Positions 44,696-55,285 of a DNA stretch of 64,000 bases are shown here, one piece after another. Origin of the DNA: Meghimatium bilineatum (taxonomy: Eukaryota > Mollusca > Gastropoda > Stylommatophora > Philomycidae); assembly GCA_034231615.1 (NCBI GenBank), contig CM067314.1:12091763-12155762 (forward strand). The letters run 5' to 3'. The stretch's first letter is position 1. Every line of letters begins with the position of its first letter. A program made the position numbers and the translations under genes. The notes under the pieces are model-generated. The model did not search any database and was not told the DNA's origin. It saw only the letters and a program-made list of their open reading frames with translations.

Positions 44696-44719
44696 GGGGT
44701 TGGGAGTTTCACGTGTTCC

Positions 44720-45062
44720 GCCTATAGGAAATCCGAAAATGATATTTAATACCCCGATTAGTGGAATGAAGACCATCCTAAATATAATGCACATGATGGT
44801 TATTACCAACTATCCGGAAGAAACCAGGTCATCCTGCTGCGACTCAGAACTGGTCACACCAAAATGAGACATCATCTGTACACCAAATTCAAAATAGGTA
44901 CAACTGAGCTATGCCATTGCAGCCTTGCGAATATGCCAGCAGAATATATCTTACAAGAGTGTCCCCAGCATGCAGACCTGAGGAACACAAGACATTGTCC
45001 ACCCCAATCAGTGTTGAAGAGAAACTGTATGGCACAGCAGAAACTCTAAAACAGACAGCAGC
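44720..45062 (+). mobile_element. LINE-1-type 3' end
   Basis: Reads VILLRLRTGHTKMRHHLYTK, FKIGTTELCHCSLANMPAEY, ILQECPQHADLR, then in another frame EEKLYGTAETLKQTAAYIIE, SGVPT-stop. The final codons and stop form the first unit of the 43-bp array. Confidence 0.82.
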
Positions 45063-46820
45063 CTATATCATAGAATCCGGAGTCCCAACCTGACTGAGTA
45101 ATGATCTATATCATAGAATCCGGAGTCCCAACCTGACTGAGTAATGATCTATATCATAGAATCCGGAGTCCCAACCTGACTGAGTAATGATCTATATCAT
45201 AGAATCCGGAGTCCCAACCTGACTGAGTAATGATCTATATCATAGAATCCGGAGTCCCAACCTGACTGAGTAATGATCTATATCATAGAATCCGGAGTCC
45301 CAACCTGACTGAGTAATGATCTATATCATAGAATCCGGAGTCCCAACCTGACTGAGTAATGATCTATATCATAGAATCCGGAGTCCCAACCTGACTGAGT
45401 AATGATCTATATCATAGAATCCGGAGTCCCAACCTGACTGAGTAATGATCTATATCATAGAATCCGGAGTCCCAACCTGACTGAGTAATGATCTATATCA
45501 TAGAATCCGGAGTCCCAACCTGACTGAGTAATGATCTATATCATAGAATCCGGAGTCCCAACCTGACTGAGTAATGATCTATATCATAGAATCCGGAGTC
45601 CCAACCTGACTGAGTAATGATCTATATCATAGAATCCGGAGTCCCAACCTGACTGAGTAATGATCTATATCATAGAATCCGGAGTCCCAACCTGACTGAG
45701 TAATGATCTATATCATAGAATCCGGAGTCCCAACCTGACTGAGTAATGATCTATATCATAGAATCCGGAGTCCCAACCTGACTGAGTAATGATCTATATC
45801 ATAGAATCCGGAGTCCCAACCTGACTGAGTAATGATCTATATCATAGAATCCGGAGTCCCAACCTGACTGAGTAATGATCTATATCATAGAATCCGGAGT
45901 CCCAACCTGACTGAGTAATGATCTATATCATAGAATCCGGAGTCCCAACCTGACTGAGTAATGATCTATATCATAGAATCCGGAGTCCCAACCTGACTGA
46001 GTAATGATCTATATCATAGAATCCGGAGTCCCAACCTGACTGAGTAATGATCTATATCATAGAATCCGGAGTCCCAACCTGACTGAGTAATGATCTATAT
46101 CATAGAATCCGGAGTCCCAACCTGACTGAGTAATGATCTATATCATAGAATCCGGAGTCCCAACCTGACTGAGTAATGATCTATATCATAGAATCCGGAG
46201 TCCCAACCTGACTGAGTAATGATCTATATCATAGAATCCGGAGTCCCAACCTGACTGAGTAATGATCTATATCATAGAATCCGGAGTCCCAACCTGACTG
46301 AGTAATGATCTATATCATAGAATCCGGAGTCCCAACCTGACTGAGTAATGATCTATATCATAGAATCCGGAGTCCCAACCTGACTGAGTAATGATCTATA
46401 TCATAGAATCCGGAGTCCCAACCTGACTGAGTAATGATCTATATCATAGAATCCGGAGTCCCAACCTGACTGAGTAATGATCTATATCATAGAATCCGGA
46501 GTCCCAACCTGACTGAGTAATGATCTATATCATAGAATCCGGAGTCCCAACCTGACTGAGTAATGATCTATATCATAGAATCCGGAGTCCCAACCTGACT
46601 GAGTAATGATCTATATCATAGAATCCGGAGTCCCAACCTGACTGAGTAATGATCTATATCATAGAATCCGGAGTCCCAACCTGACTGAGTAATGATCTAT
46701 ATCATAGAATCCGGAGTCCCAACCTGACTGAGTAATGATCTATATCATAGAATCCGGAGTCCCAACCTGACTGAGTAATGATCTATATCATAGAATCCGG
46801 AGTCCCAACCTGACTGAGTG
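45061..46820 (+). repeat. 43-bp tandem array, about 41 near-identical units
   Basis: Unit ACTGAGTAATGATCTATATC, ATAGAATCCGGAGTCCCAAC, CTG. I saw no sequence variation between units on reading through. Unit 1 contains the stop codon and last residues (YIIESGVPT) of the LINE immediately upstream. Confidence 0.97.
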
Positions 46821-46821
46821 A

Positions 46822-46875
46822 CACGTGTCCCACCTATAGGAAAATCCTAATATGATATTTAATTCTCTGATTCTA
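46822..46875 (+). repeat. Direct repeat flanking the LINE plus array
   Basis: CACGTGTCCCACCTATAGGA...TGATATTTAATTC matches 44710-44760 (CACGTGTTCCGCCTATAGGA...TGATATTTAATAC). Far longer and more diverged than a normal target duplication. Confidence 0.7.
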
Positions 46876-47079
46876 ACCAACAAGCGGAAACCCGCATTAC
46901 GGCTTTCCCCAACAAAGTTGGTTGTTTGCTAATCCTTTGGTCCTTAGGCTCATGCCCAAGAAGACAAAGAAATAGCTCAAGAAAACGAAATAATTACGTT
47001 GTTTTAAGTAATCCCCTCTCACCTTACCGGAGACGTACATCTACGGCCCCCGTCTTGTCTGGACTCGAAATAAGAGAAA
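46876..47079. other. No gene recognised
   Basis: No motif seen. Confidence 0.4.
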
Positions 47080-47525
47080 ATAATAAACTGGCTTGCCCTG
47101 CATGTTGTAAGAGACGATTAAGGATATCTTGAAGGTGGTTAGCAACCCCTAAGCTCGTGAAAGTGACACAGAAGCCACGGTGAAGTTGGATGTGTCAAGC
47201 CGAACGATGAAGATATCGCAACCAAGCTCTAAACTAGTGTTATCCAACGAGTGGCCCACAGCCCACAGGGAGGAAATATGATTGTTCAGGGCGTGGGGGG
47301 GGGAAATTGTTTCCTAAATGTTAGGGAATAATTCAATTTTCCAATATAAAAAAATATGTAGGCCTATATGTTACATTGGTAGCATCATAATTTTAGAAAT
47401 ACTTAGGTGGGGGCATGGAAAAAAGGTTGGGAAACATTGCTCTAATCTATGACAGAGTACATTCCGTTCTCAAGACATCATCCTGCTAAACAGCAGTAGA
47501 TTGATAACCAACGCAGCAGAAGGAA
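47080..47525 (+). mobile_element. Diverged SINE-A split by hAT-N1
   Basis: CTGCATGTTGTAAGAGACGA, GAAGTTGGATGTGTCAAGCC, GATATCGCAACCAAGCTCTA, then after the MITE CAGAGTACATTCCGTTCTCA and CATCATCCTGCTAAACAGCA. Confidence 0.8.
47235..47439 (-). mobile_element. hAT-N1 MITE nested in SINE-A
   Basis: 205 bp; termini TAGTGTTATCCAACG / GGTTGGGAAACATTG; target duplication CTCTAAAC (47227-47234) / CTCTAATC (47440-47447), 7 of 8 identical. Reverse complement aligns along its length with 19576-19754. Confidence 0.9.
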
Positions 47526-47676
47526 AACAAGTACACTATTGCATTACCAGTAAAGCTATTGTAATACTTAAAGATATAATATCTTGAGGTCTTTGCTACT
47601 GTATGGTAGTGTGTCCTGATATAATCTAACTGGACTTTGTCCGCTGGTTGAAAGGGCAAGTTTCTCTAAAAGATAG

Positions 47677-47879
47677 TCAATACAAGGTAATAATTTTTCC
47701 ATTCGTCGTCTTTTGATGTTTTGTTTGTGTCTTGATAAAGACCTTTTGGTTGAAACGTTGAATATGATTTGTGTAATGTAATTTGTATGATTTCGCGTGT
47801 GCGCATCATTACCTACTAGTTTTAGTTATAGTCTGTCGTGTCTCATTGAAGCGATATATAAACCTGTGTTTTACGTAAG
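47677..47879 (+). mobile_element. Penelope-like insertion, half-element
   Basis: 203 bp starting TCAATACAAGG, the same start as the 10992 insertion, then jumping directly to its right arm (AATTTTTCCATTCGTCGTCT...TTACGTAAG). Flanked by TCTAAAAGATAG (47665-47676) and TCTAAAAAATAG (47880-47891), 11 of 12 identical. Confidence 0.8.
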
Positions 47880-48066
47880 TCTAAAAAATAGGCAAACTCA
47901 TTAACTAACTACCTACCTACCTACCTACCAAGTAAGCAAGCCATTGTAGGATAAAACTTCAACTTTGGCAGCTTTTATGACAGAGTAACTTACTGTCAGG
48001 GCCATATATACGTTCTACTCAATTGGGGGGGGGTCTCCCCCTCCTAGATCATTCATGCATTATTGT

Positions 48067-48235
48067 GTCTCCTTCTTCAGTGTTCATTCTCAAACTCCCG
48101 CTGGATTTCTCTTGTAGCAGGACCATGGTCCTATAAGATTTCCAGCAAGATGTAGTCCCGAGAATGGGAATGCGCTGTGTCACAGTTATATTTGCGCCAA
48201 TGGCCCGACACATCTGTCTTCGGCTGTGTATCATC
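48067..48235 (-). mobile_element. SINE-B copy
   Basis: Plus strand: CTTCTTCAGTGTTCATTCTC, CAGGACCATGGTCCTATAAG, GCGCCAATGGCCCGACACAT, CTGTCTTCGGC. Confidence 0.85.
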
Positions 48236-48820
48236 GTGTACAAAATCATCTTTTTATGGAAAATGCAACGATAATTTTGTGAAAATTCGATGATGGGGAA
48301 AAAAGGGGTGGGGGTGATTCTCATTACTAAAAGTCACGCCCCGCTTTGCTTAAAGGTGGGGGGGTAGTGATTAAACATTCCCTCCCTATCAGTTGGCCTG
48401 CCTACTATTCGATTTTCTTAATGGTCATACGCTTTGATAAAACAAATAGGGACTTACCAGTATGTTCGATATTGAAAGGTACATATAAAGCCATTAACCA
48501 TCTACCCACAATCCAACCTGTTTTAGGATGAATGGCAAGGTCATGGCCAGCGTTTCCCGGCCTTGAAACTAGCATCCCAGCATTCCTCGCGTAGGTGAGA
48601 CGAGGAAATGATTAGTGCAATGAACACACGATGTAATGTGAATTGCTTTTAGCATATCGCAGTTTCAGTTGTTAGATGTGCAGCAAGCAGAAAAAAATAT
48701 TAAGGGGTTGTATGTTTCATATGCTTACGATTAGTAGGGCTTACATCAAAGAAAGATAACTAATGAAAGTAAATCAAAATAATGGCCAGAGTAAACGTAA
48801 ACAGAACAATTTGCTAGCAC

Positions 48821-48824
<4 letters not shown>
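48236..48824. other. No gene recognised
   Basis: No motif seen. Confidence 0.45.

Positions 48825-48871
<47 letters not shown>
48825..48871 (+). repeat. (GA)n microsatellite
   Basis: About 23 GA dinucleotides with one AAA interruption. Confidence 0.95.
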
Positions 48872-48872
<1 letters not shown>

Positions 48873-48944
48873 CTGTGGAGCATAATATTTTTGAAAGTCT
48901 AAGCTCCATCTGTTTCGAAGATAATAAAACGTAACTACAGCAAA

Positions 48945-49030
48945 ACTGCTTATATTACTCGTCGAATTGTGTGTGTGTATTCTGATAAAGGTCTTTTGGT
49001 CGAAACGTCGGTTTACGTGTGTTGTGTGTA
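48945..49030 (+). mobile_element. Penelope-like arm fragment
   Basis: CTGATAAAGGTCTTTTGGTC then GAAACGTCGG at 48981-49010. The stem is GGTC-TTTT-GGTC, which pairs through G-U wobbles. Its end abuts the 24-bp array. Confidence 0.5.
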
Positions 49031-49059
49031 TTTTCAGTGATTAGCAAAACTTCATCACC

Positions 49060-49225
49060 ATGTTTTCTAGTAGGCTTTACTTCTTGTTTCCAAGTAGGCT
49101 TTATCTCTCGTTTCCTAGTAGGCTTTACTTCTTGTTTCCAAGTAGGCTTTATCTCTCGTTTCCTAGTAGGCTTTACTTGTTTCCAAGTAGGCTTTATCTC
49201 TCGTTTCCTAGTAGGCTTTAACTCT
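49060..49225 (+). repeat. 24-bp tandem array
   Basis: Seven units of TTTCCTAGTAGGCTTTA with alternating CTTCTTG / TCTCTCG fillers, spacing 24 (one of 21). Confidence 0.93.
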
Positions 49226-49433
49226 TAGTTAGTTAGTCGTCGGATCATCATCACTGCAAACTTGACACGTCCATAGTTGTTCTGATCTCTCCCTGAGTGT
49301 ATCCGCCATTACACTTCTGCTGACCGGTCCTATGCTGGTTGAACATCATTGTTTTGCGCCCTCCAAAATGTTCACTTCTAGCAACACCGCTTTTCAAACT
49401 CTGATCTTTAATCCTGGTTATTGAAAAGGAATC

Positions 49434-49587
49434 TCCGCCGAAGACGGATGTGTCGGGCCATTGGCCAAAATAAAACGGCGACACAACGCATTTCCATTTT
49501 CTGGACTACATCCTGCTGGAAATCTAGCAGGACCATGATCCAGCTAGATCCAGTTGGAGTTTGAGAATGAACGCAGAAGAAGAAGAA
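49434..49587 (+). mobile_element. SINE-B copy in LINE-6
   Basis: TCCGCCGAAGACGGATGTGT to GAGAATGAACGCAGAAGAAG; exact 11-bp GAAAAGGAATC at 49423-49433 and 49588-49598. Removing it joins LINE-6 DDSFS to SITRIKDQ. Confidence 0.93.
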
Positions 49588-50412
49588 GAAAAGGAATCAT
49601 CATTCAAACTAGTCTCACTCTCGCGTGCTATATTTAAGGAGTTCAAAACGTCAGCTCGATCCATTGTCCCATCGCCCTGTGCCACAATCGCGTTTGACGC
49701 CAGCTGATCTACACTTTCACTGCCTCTAACACCCACATGTCCTGGTATGAAAATAAATGTAACCACTTTCAACCTCGCCATTCCCAAGGCCTCAATCCAC
49801 TGTTCGCGAACGAGGCCCACTTGTACCATCCTAATCGTACTCATAGAGTCACTCAAGATGCAGACCTGCGTTACCTTCTGTGTGCATACCCACTCAAATG
49901 CCCGGTCACCGTCATAGTCTCCATGGTCATACTACTCGTAGTGACCGCAAAGGCCCCACTCTCCTCCCTGATCGTTTTACCTGCACACTGAGCTGTGAAG
50001 GCACAAGTACTGCGAACATGTCTAATCACAGATACATCAGTGTATATAACCACATCCCCCTCCTTGGTATTCTCACTGACCAAAGCCTGCACTTCTTTCT
50101 CCACAGCTGTGAGACACCATTATCTGCATTTCCTGCTAAGTGATATTACTACTCTCAAATAAGTTTCGGAATCTGTTGGTAGACTTATCCATTCCGCACC
50201 TGCTGACACATCCTGTAATCTGCTCACGCTTTGTATGACATCATCATCACGTCCTATCCACGATTTCCCTCTCTTAAGTCTGCTGCCTTTAACTTTCTGT
50301 ATTTCGGAATGCAACGGATGTTCCTTATCAGCATGTATTTGAAGGTACGCCCGTGCACGGCAATACTGTAATCTGTGCTTTGCTGTTGGACAGCCACGTA
50401 GGTATCGCATAG

Positions 50413-50660
50413 CTCTTGTTAATGTGTCTCTTGTGTACCCAAGATACGCATTGCTGCATTCTGGATTATATCCATCTTGTTAATGTGTCTCTTGTGTACC
50501 CAAGATACGCATTGCTGCATTCTGGATTATATCCATCTTGTTAATGTGTCTCTTGTGTACCCAAGATACGCATTGCTGCATTCTGGATTATATCCATCTT
50601 GTTAATGTGTCTCTTGTGTACCCAAGATACGCATTGCTGCATTCTGGATTATATCCAGTC
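50413..50660 (-). repeat. 61-bp tandem duplication in LINE-6 coding sequence
   Basis: Four near-identical units (TCTTGTTAATGTGTCTCTTG, CCAAGATACGCATTGCTGCA, TTCTGGATTATATCC). The unit encodes the segment DIIQNAAMRILGTQET; a 61-bp step shifts the frame at each copy. Confidence 0.95.
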
Positions 50661-50669
50661 TTTCGATCT

Positions 50670-50951
50670 TCTTCTTCTTCTTCTGCGTTCATTCTCAAAC
50701 TCCTGCAGATTAGCAGGATGTAGTCCGGAGAACGGGATGCGCTGTGTCATGGTTTACAGCATCGCTGCGATATCTGCGCCTTTCGGCCTGACACATCCGA
50801 CTTCAGCATGGCTTTGTGTCTCTGACCCTATATGGGATGGGACAGCCAACTCAATCCCATAACCTCCTTAGTAGCCTTTTACGACATGCGTGGAAGGTAA
50901 ACCGGGTTGCTATTCTTTGCTCCCCTTTCGGGCCCCGACAACACATGGGCG
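50670..50951 (-). mobile_element. SINE-A copy in LINE-6
   Basis: Exact 12-bp GTCTTTCGATCT at 50658-50669 and 50952-50963. Typical full-length copy. Confidence 0.94.
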
Positions 50952-51604
50952 GTCTTTCGATCTCAGTTTGGCTAAGAGTCAGAATTGCCAGTGCATATTC
51001 CACCACAGCCACCACCAAACCCTGGTACAATCGAAATAACGTTAATTGCTGCTAAGCCTTTGCCTGCCCTTATGATAACGTGATCAACGTGTTCCCTGAA
51101 ACTCAGACTCCTGTCAAAAAAATACATCCAGATATCTCATCGTGCTGGTTTTTTAAATCTTTTCCCGGATAACGAAACTTGTGGCATGGGTATCTTTACC
51201 ATATGGATGTTTAAGGAAAACCGCGTCACGAATGCCTTAGAAGGATTTACCACTGCTACCATGTCTCTACAATTCGTCAGTCAGTCCAGCTCCATTTGTA
51301 GTTTCACAACAAACTCTTCTAGATTTCTGTCCTGCCAATACACCAGGGTGTCATCGGCGTACGACATCGTTCTGATTTTATTGCTAGTGATATGTACAGT
51401 GTATACATTGCAAAAACTGATGCATTTGTGACTGTGTCTCTTCTGGGTCTGTATGCATCTAGGTTATTTGGGAGAACGCCTTTGATCTTTGGTTATGCGT
51501 CTAGCAACAATTCTTTCCAGAATCTTACCGTACACATTCTGCAGTGTGATGATGATGCGATAACCTTTTATGTTTGTAGAATCGTTGCCTGGTTTTGGCA
51601 CGGG

Positions 51605-52172
51605 TATCTATGTCTGTATAAAATACCATCTATGTCTGTATAAAAAACCATCTATGTCTGTATAAAATACCATCTGTCTGTATAAAATACCATCTATGTC
51701 TGTATAAAATACCATCTATGTCTGTATAAAATACCATCTATGTCTGTATAAAATACCATCTATGTCTGTATAAAATACCATCTATGTCTGTATAAAATAC
51801 CATCTATGTCTGTATAGAAAACCATCTATGTCTGTATAAAAGACCATCTATGTCTGTATAAAATGCCATCTATTTCTGTATAAAATACCATCTATGTCTG
51901 TATAGAAAACCATCTATGTCTGTATAAAAGACCATCTATGTCTGTATAAAAGACCATCTATGTCTGTATAGAAAACCATCTATGTCTGTATAAAAGACCA
52001 TCTATGTCTGTATAAAAGACCATCTATGTCTGTATAGAAGACCATCTATGTCTGTATAGAAAACCATCTATATCTGTATAAAAGACCATCTATGTCTGTA
52101 TAGAAAACCATCTATGTCTGTATAGAAAACCATCTATGTCTGTATAAAAGACCATCTATGTCTGTATAAAAG
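51605..52172 (+). repeat. 22-bp tandem array
   Basis: About 25 units of CATCTATGTCTGTATAAAA plus TAC/GAC/AAC variants. It starts exactly where the LINE-6 RT reading (IPVPKPG) begins. Confidence 0.95.
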
Positions 52173-52224
52173 ACTATGAGGCCTACAACAAAGGTGCAAT
52201 GAAATCGTGATGTGAACGTATAGG

Positions 52225-52610
52225 TCTATTGTCTATTGTCTTTCCCCAGGTGAATGATTGTTGATCGCATTCACACTTGCCGTTAAGCGTAGGGGTGGGA
52301 GCTTAAGCTGTCGTTCTAAGGCCAGATGTGTCGCCGAGGTTGCATTTAGTCCATGTTTGTTCAAGGGTATCTTGATGTTTTATATCCACCGTTTTCTTGG
52401 TCTAACTTTGGCTTTACGCCCGGATATTCTTGTATTATATGCTCTTATTGGTATTTAGTTTGGTTTCATTCTCATAAGGTGACCGAACCATTTTATTTGC
52501 TGTCTCTCAATATGTTCGTTACATGATATTATACCAACTCTTTTCCTAATTTCTTCATTACGTATAGGTAAGTAACTTTATTGATTCTTACAAACTAGAG
52601 CTGCCAAAAC
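52225..52610 (-). mobile_element. LINE-3 3' fragment
   Basis: Minus strand: FGHLMRMKPN, IPIRAYNTRISGRKAKVRPR, NGLNATSATHLALERQLKLP-like, ending GACAATAGACAATAGAC. Confidence 0.75.
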
Positions 52611-52665
52611 TATTTTTCTATCTCCGTTTGGTAATGTGAACAATACACTACGACTGGACAGTGTG

Positions 52666-53416
52666 CCTTCTTTTTCCTTCGTTCACTTGAAACATGTCTT
52701 TATCTGTAATTCTGTCTCCTTAATCAGTGGCGTAGCGAGAGGGGGCGGAGGTGCGTACCGCCCTGGCGGCATCATCGGGAGGGCGGCAATTTTATTTTCG
52801 TCCAGGCCTTCCCAATCACTGCCATATTTTTTTAATGTCACAAGGGCGGAAAATTAGGATTCCGCCCTGGGCGCCATTGACCCACGCTATGCCACTGTCC
52901 TTAATACAACTGACAATCTTTTGTAGTTCATAGTGACCCATAGAGCTTTGATTCCAGTGTTGTTTCCTCTGGCCAATATGACTGCCTCAGCGTTTCATAC
53001 TCAGAACAATCATGAAATAGGGGCCTATATGCTTGGTACTCTGTGCTGTCTGCCCACGTGTGCACATGGCCATGTTGCCAATCTTGGATTTTGTGTACAT
53101 GTGACTGCGGAGTTCTTATTGACTTGATCATCTGTTTTTTTTCTGATGGTAGGTGATTAGTACATCTGGTTGGTCTTCGGTAGCACCTTCCTTAGCCAGT
53201 TGGTCTGCTTTTTTCATTTCCTGATATTCCAAAGTTAGAGGGTATCCACTGCATGGTTACCCTATACTGGTAAGACATTTTATTAGGTAGTTTTTTTAAA
53301 TCTGTTAGTTTTCCAGACTGGAGAGCTTGAAGCACTGACCTTGCATCTGTCAAGAATACCACTGGCTGTGGGCCAGGATTGGAGTTCAGCAGTTTTTCAG
53401 TTTCTACCCTAATTGC
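52666..53416 (-). mobile_element. LINE-1 3' fragment with nested hAT-type MITE
   Basis: Exact 12-bp CTGGACAGTGTG at 52654-52665 and 53417-53428. Minus strand: VETEKLLNSNPGPQPVVFLT, DARSVLQALQSGKLTDLKKL, MQWIPS, then HDCSEYETLRQSYWPEETTL, ESKLYGSL and a GAACGAAGGAAAAAGAAGG tail. Confidence 0.93.
52725..52897 (+). mobile_element. hAT-type MITE (hAT-N2) nested in LINE-1
   Basis: 173 bp; termini CAGTGGCGTAGCGAG / CACGCTATGCCACTG; exact 8-bp TCCTTAAT at 52717-52724 and 52898-52905. Non-coding. Confidence 0.93.
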
Positions 53417-53428
53417 CTGGACAGTGTG

Positions 53429-54095
53429 ACAATCGAGTGGGTGTCAAAGAGAAACGACAATGGGGAAACTAGATACCTACACATTACAAATATGATATTG
53501 TTATTCTAAAGGCACATATACCGCAGCTAATTGTGAATCACATACAATGAATTTCTATATCACGACATTACATTTGAAAACTAACAGATAAGGTACGGCG
53601 TAGCTGAATTATAGTTTGATAGTGTAGTGAGTAGTGACTACATGACATATACAGAGAAACGTTCCCTCCAAATTGTTCTGAATCTTTTAAACCAAGCACA
53701 CAATTGAGTTTTAAAACCTCTCGGCAACCTGTTCGTTTATAGATTACTGCATCCACTGTGTATACTCTGCTCGAGGATACCAAGTCTTGAAAGCTAAGCT
53801 GCTGTATTGATTTTTAGTGAGAGCGTCCCACCTAGTCCTGCACTGTGCACGAATTTTGATGACGTAATCGGAATGCTCTAAAACTAGGTCAAGCATTATG
53901 TTATTTTTAGACGTGTTCAAATGTAAATATCGATATGAAAACGATGTTTACATATGATTTTTACCTCTATGTCATTTCTATTAATACATGCATCTATTTC
54001 ATATTATTGATGATTTGTCTATATTTAGATCTTACAACTTTATTATGTGTGATAAAATAATTTGGGAACTAAAATCTTAACTGCACATGCGGCAG
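53429..54095. other. No gene recognised
   Basis: No motif or repeat family seen. Confidence 0.5.
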
Positions 54096-54300
54096 GATAT
54101 AAATGATGATGATGAAATAATCCCTTAGCTGTGAGCAAGTAAATATTGACACATGATGATGATGAAATAATCCCTTAGCTGTGTGCAGGTAAATATTGAC
54201 ACATGATGATGATGAAATAATCCCTTATCTGTGAGCAGGTAAATATTGACACATGATGATGATGAAATAATCCCTTAGCTGTGAGCAGGTAGCTATTGAC
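54096..54300 (+). repeat. 50-bp tandem repeat
   Basis: About four copies of ATGATGATGATGAAATAATC, CCTTAGCTGTGAGCAGGTAA, ATATTGACAC. Confidence 0.93.
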
Positions 54301-54404
54301 AGTCCATAGCCTTTCTAACAAGCGCAGATACTTCTCAGTTGGACAACCAAGGTGACACCTGAACTTGTATAGGACTTATGTTGTTTTGTCTGAGAAGCAT
54401 AGTT

Positions 54405-54490
54405 ATATTAGTGGGGGTTTATAGATGTATGTTTATTCCACGAGGGGAGGCATCCAGCATACCAGGATCATCGTGTCCTGCCAATAGCAT
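54405..54490 (-). repeat. Repeat D, terminal fragment
   Basis: GGTTTATAGATGTATGTTTA, CGAGGGGAGGCATCCAGC and CCAGGATCATCGTGTCC match the reverse complement of 59190-59262. Confidence 0.6.
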
Positions 54491-54636
54491 AGCATACACT
54501 TCTTCGTCAACTAGTTCATCGTTCTTTTGTCAGATCTTTGTAATTTTGCACAACTCTGGGCCAGATTTAGACTTGATAAGACCATAATCTTTCATGATGT
54601 GCGGCATCGGGACAAATAATGCTGCAATATAATTAA

Positions 54637-55253
54637 ATTAGTTGGTTGGTTGCTGATCCAGCGGTCCAAGGGCTCATGCCCTTTGACCTAATGCCATTAA
54701 ATGGCATTATATTGCTGGGAAGTATGTGGATTTTCGGTCCACCCCGGGACAGAGCCAGAGAATAACTATCACACCTCCAGGAAGGTAGGTTTCAAACTGT
54801 GCACTGCTCCTAGCCACTGTAGCCAAGATAGGATTCACTGTGCTCATTCCCCGCCACCAATTGACTACTGGTTATGCCGAACTTCTCTATTGCTCCAGGC
54901 ATGCAACCAAATGTTCAAGTCAAAAGGATTGTCACGTCCTGAGTCATTGTGCCTCTATGATGGATTTCAGCCATAGAAAAAAACAGTGATGTCAGTTTCC
55001 TCCTCCCCAGTGCTGCACAGTACATCTCTGGCTCCCTCCCAACCACAGAGTGTGCATACATATATATTCAGGTAAACATGAAACACATTTCAACAACAAA
55101 ATAACAGCATAATTGTATAGATGACGTGCCATGAAGCTTCTAAAAGAAGATAACCTCAATATAAAGGCATGTCATCCACTAAGGTTTTCTGTTGCATGGT
55201 TGGTTTGTCTAGTTATGTCTATAAGTGAGACCCTCAGACGCAACCACATACGT
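54637..55253 (-). mobile_element. 617-bp retroposon, left copy of palindrome
   Basis: Flanked by exact 11-bp AATATAATTAA at 54626-54636 and 55254-55264. Plus strand begins ATTAGTTGGTTGGTTGCTGA and ends GACGCAACCACATACGT. Read on the minus strand it ends in an (AACC)n tail. Near-identical inverted partner at 55286-55903. No coding motif. Confidence 0.9.
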
Positions 55254-55285
55254 AATATAATTAAGTATATATGCCAATTGCTCAG

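Larger units (their letters stand above)
49240..51625 (-). mobile_element. LINE-6 RT to RNase H fragment
   Basis: Minus strand, from 51625: IPVPKPGNDSTNIKGYRIIT, LQNVYGKILERIVARRIT, MSYADDTLVYWQDRNLEEFV, FFDRSLSFREHVDHVIIRAG, DIIQNAAMRILG; then RNase H with VIYTDVSVIRHV, SDSMSTIRMVQVGLV and FIPGHVGVRGSESVDQLASN; and a C-terminus TMDRADVLNSLN, GVARSEHFGGRKTMMFNQHR. The YADD box is intact but the frame shifts several times. Interrupted by SINE-A (50670-50951), SINE-B (49434-49587) and a 61-bp tandem. Confidence 0.88.

Noticed and set aside
50538..50862. Open frames joining the 61-bp tandem to downstream sequence
   Set aside because: They read from LINE-6 duplication into SINE-A antisense; no biological frame.
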